DNA from: Siphonodentalium dalli
Lineage: Eukaryota; Mollusca; Scaphopoda; Gadilida; Siphonodentaliidae
Assembly: GCA_032622095.1 (NCBI GenBank)
Contig: CP136061.1
Coordinates: 23,872,991-23,936,990, forward strand
Direction of reading: 5' to 3'
DNA: 64,000 nt
Made by a program: the position numbers and the translations under genes. The notes below the pieces were generated by a model. It made no database searches and was not told the DNA's origin. It saw only the letters and a program-made list of their open reading frames with translations. Positions 62,025-64,000 of the stretch are shown here, one piece after another. Within the stretch, counting starts at the first letter, position 1. Each line of letters begins with the position of its first letter.

Positions 62025-62130
62025 GTGATTGTGACGTTGGCAAGTGTTTTTTTCAAAGCATACGAAGCCGGCGTACCAGTATTTCATGTATTCATCGACC
62101 TATTGTATCCGTCCCTCCAAATTACGCAGA
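62025..62130. other. Diverged duplicate of 48,960-49,090 (copy B)
   Basis: GTTGGCAAGTGTTTTTTTCA ... GCATACGAAGCCGGCGTACC ... CCTCCAAATTACG aligns to copy A. On the plus strand both read FF-x-AYEAG near the start, but upstream stops and frame differences prevent a confident gene call. Nearby sequence also resembles the neighbourhood of copy A (GGGGACC context at about 62,888 and 49,710), so a longer decayed duplication is possible. Confidence 0.5.
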
Positions 62131-62720
62131 AAACATTTGGAGGTTCGAATGAGCCATGTCCGTTTGACGTCGAGGTTTTTACTGACCTTCATAGCATCTA
62201 AATCCGGTGGAGGAAATGTCGCTCGGCATACACATAGAATTTCTACCACAAGGCTCTGTGTGACATGGATTCGTGGACGCCTAAAATAGAAATGATCAGT
62301 TCATGCTTGTATATATTCAACGTTAAAGTGATGTGAAACACTCCGGTTGGGTGAACAGAATCGAAATGGATAAATGGAGAATAATCTTGCTCAAAGTAGT
62401 TTTTTTTTATATGAATTTTAACCCAAATTTTAACACACACCGTCAGTCTGATATATGTATTAAACTCAATGATTGTCGATTGTTGCGTCCCGAATCGAGA
62501 TGTAAATATTTACAATTGGGCGTAGTTCAGACCGGGTTTTCTATGGAGTTGTATGGTTGATTTCTTTGAGATTTTGGGCGATGTTAGTAGAATGCTACAC
62601 CCCCCTGTTAGCATAGCGCCTGCGTACTAATTTATCAGCTTCCCGCACCAGAACAAGTCCATAATTTGTCTTTAAAGATTATCTATCTCTTCATATAACA
62701 AGTTTTATATAGTTTCCGGG

Positions 62721-62765
62721 TATAAAATAATAAATATGAATTGAAGACACCTGTCCGGAAATGTT
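62721..62765 (+). repeat. Additional CTGTCCGGAAA arm
   Basis: TATAAAATAATAAATATGAATTGAAG ... CCTGTCCGGAAATG is a third copy of the arm of the element at 43,552-43,958, nested in the left copy of the 215-bp duplication. Confidence 0.6.
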
Positions 62766-62963
62766 TCTATCAATTAATAATGATTTTATTTCGAATTGTC
62801 TGGTATAATACATGTTTACTGAAGCTGTATTTATTTTTGTTTGTTATTGTTATTGTTGTGTTGTTGTTTTTGGAGTTTGATGATACGGGGACCATCGAAT
62901 ATAAATGAGTACCTTTAGTTATTTTGTACTGAAGTTTCGATTTGTACAATCATGCTGGACAGT

Positions 62964-63240
62964 CATCAGTGATTATAATAGTGTTTCTGTCGTGACATTC
63001 ATCAGTGATTATAATAGTGTTTCTGTCGTGACATTCATCAGTGATTATAATAGTGTTTCTGTCGTGACATTCATCAGTGATTATAATAGTGTTTCTGTCG
63101 TGACATTCATCAGTGATTATAATAGTGTTTCTGTCGTGACATTCATCAGTGATTATAATAGTGTTTCTGTCGTGACATTCATCAGTGATTATAATAGTGT
63201 TTCTGTCGTGACATTCATCAGTGATTATAATAGTGTTTCT
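62964..63240 (+). repeat. 36-bp minisatellite, 7.7 identical copies
   Basis: Unit CATCAGTGATTATAATAGTG + TTTCTGTCGTGACATT; seven full units plus 25 bp, with no mismatch seen. Because 36 is divisible by 3, frames stay open on both strands (12-residue period, ISDYNSVSVVTF on plus), but the flanks show no coding evidence. Perfect identity implies very recent expansion. Confidence 0.95.
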
Positions 63241-63540
63241 AACAATCATGGCATTTCTCCAGAGTAATTAATTCAATGGGTTTTTATTTTTGCGATATCG
63301 GCTCACTATTTACAATTGAGCGATGTTTTCTATGGAGTGGTAGGGTCGATTTGCTTCTGATTTTCGGCGATGCTAGTAGAATGCTACATTCCTCCAGTTG
63401 GCGTAGCGCCTGGTTACTAACGTATCAGTTTCACCAACCCGAACAAGTACATGATATGTCTTTAAAACTGCATTTAGACACTCAGTATATATTGTTTCTT
63501 GTTATAAAATTACTAAATACCCGGTATAATGTCAGTCTAT

Positions 63541-63944
63541 AGATCACTCCGAACATAAAATGCATGGACACATTACATAAGTAATAACTGTCATGTCAAA
63601 CTAAGCTAATCACATTCACCAACATGTAATAGGTAGTTGATATGAAACAGACAGTAGGTGGTGTAAATTTTTAAAAAATTCCGAAAAAAAGTTGATTTCG
63701 TGTTTCTAGCGGGGGTGGCTATCGAAAACTGGTCGGTAAAAAAAACTTGATAAAACGGAAACAAATTAAAGTCGAGGGTGGGTGGGTCTAGATAATGGCC
63801 AAAGGTAAAAAATCATCACACGTGTCTGAAATATTTTCCGACATCCCCCTGAATCAAGTTGAAAATTACGTTGAGAAAGTTTGACTAATTTGGTAAATAT
63901 TTGAAGACCCACATCATCCGAATTAACGCGACCCACATCCGAAT
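63541..63944. other. No feature seen
   Basis: AT-rich non-coding DNA. Only a short local repeat (CGAATTAACGC twice near 63,918 and 63,940). Confidence 0.4.
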
Positions 63945-64000
63945 TAACGCTCCTAAATTACCATTTCTTTGGCTTTGGGGTTAAACAATACTTTATTTGA
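63945..64000. repeat. Copy of the 49.3-kb dispersed repeat, cut by the window end
   Basis: CTCCTAAATTACCATTTCTT + TGGCTTTGGGGTTAAACAAT matches 49,299-49,350 and runs off the edge. Confidence 0.55.

Larger units (their letters stand above)
62540..63540 (+). repeat. Direct duplication of about 215 bp flanking a minisatellite
   Basis: GTTTTCTATGGAGTTGTATGG (from about 62,537) matches GTTTTCTATGGAGTGGTAGGG (from about 63,323). Matches continue through GGCGATGxTAGTAGAATGCTACA, GTAGCGCCTG, GAACAAGTxCATxATxTGTCTTTAAA and the TATAAAAT..TAAATA region. The copies are moderately diverged and lie about 786 bp apart. Confidence 0.75.

Noticed and set aside
62243-62440. Candidate signal-peptide exon upstream of the Thr-rich exon
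   Set aside because: The 65-codon frame has no signal-peptide profile and no phase-1 donor that I could place.
62905-63267. 120-codon plus-strand frame with 12-residue repeats
   Set aside because: Open on both strands only because the 36-bp unit is divisible by 3; flanks show no coding features.
42427-64000. tRNA or rRNA genes
   Set aside because: No cloverleaf box A/B pair or rRNA-like sequence was recognised on either strand by eye; a covariance-model search would be decisive.

Overview
The window looks like repeat-rich chromosomal DNA of an invertebrate animal. It has a long satellite array, AT-rich non-coding DNA crowded with small inverted-repeat transposons, split exons with GT/AG borders, and no prokaryotic gene organisation. 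The C-type lectin gene, the TTAA-flanked miniature elements and the 'GCCATCTTGGATTT' repeats would suit a mollusc or another marine invertebrate, but that is inference and the species cannot be named from sequence alone.

Region 1 (1-42,426) is one head-to-tail satellite array that runs off the left edge. The basic unit is 62 bp (about 37% GC) and looks like a decayed trimer of a roughly 21-bp unit. About 680 units are present. Groups of monomers have been copied as blocks, giving nested higher-order repeats with exact offsets of 939, 1,557, 2,604, 2,818, 3,430, 4,031, 6,621 and 6,635 bp. The distal edge (about 38.8-42.4 kb) is more diverged. No gene was found inside it.

Region 2 (42,427-64,000) holds what I read as the 3' part of one gene on the minus strand, plus transposon debris. 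Two exons together encode a complete six-cysteine C-type lectin domain: 58,923-58,726, then an 11.9-kb intron, then 46,820-46,600 ending in a stop codon. Both splice junctions are phase 1. A third probable exon upstream (61,807-61,409, also phase 1 at both ends) would encode a nearly pure polythreonine, mucin-like stalk. The predicted product is a secreted or surface lectin with a Thr-rich stalk. The signal-peptide exon and promoter were not found.

The introns and flanks carry TTAA-flanked miniature elements of three terminal types, five copies of a 67-nt hairpin, a 1.06-kb fold-back element built of palindromes, a hairpin-within-inverted-repeat element, a 1.13-kb element bordered by CGTGGCCACG palindromes, two minisatellites (31 and 36 bp) and several old tandem duplications. 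No rRNA, tRNA or CRISPR locus was recognised.
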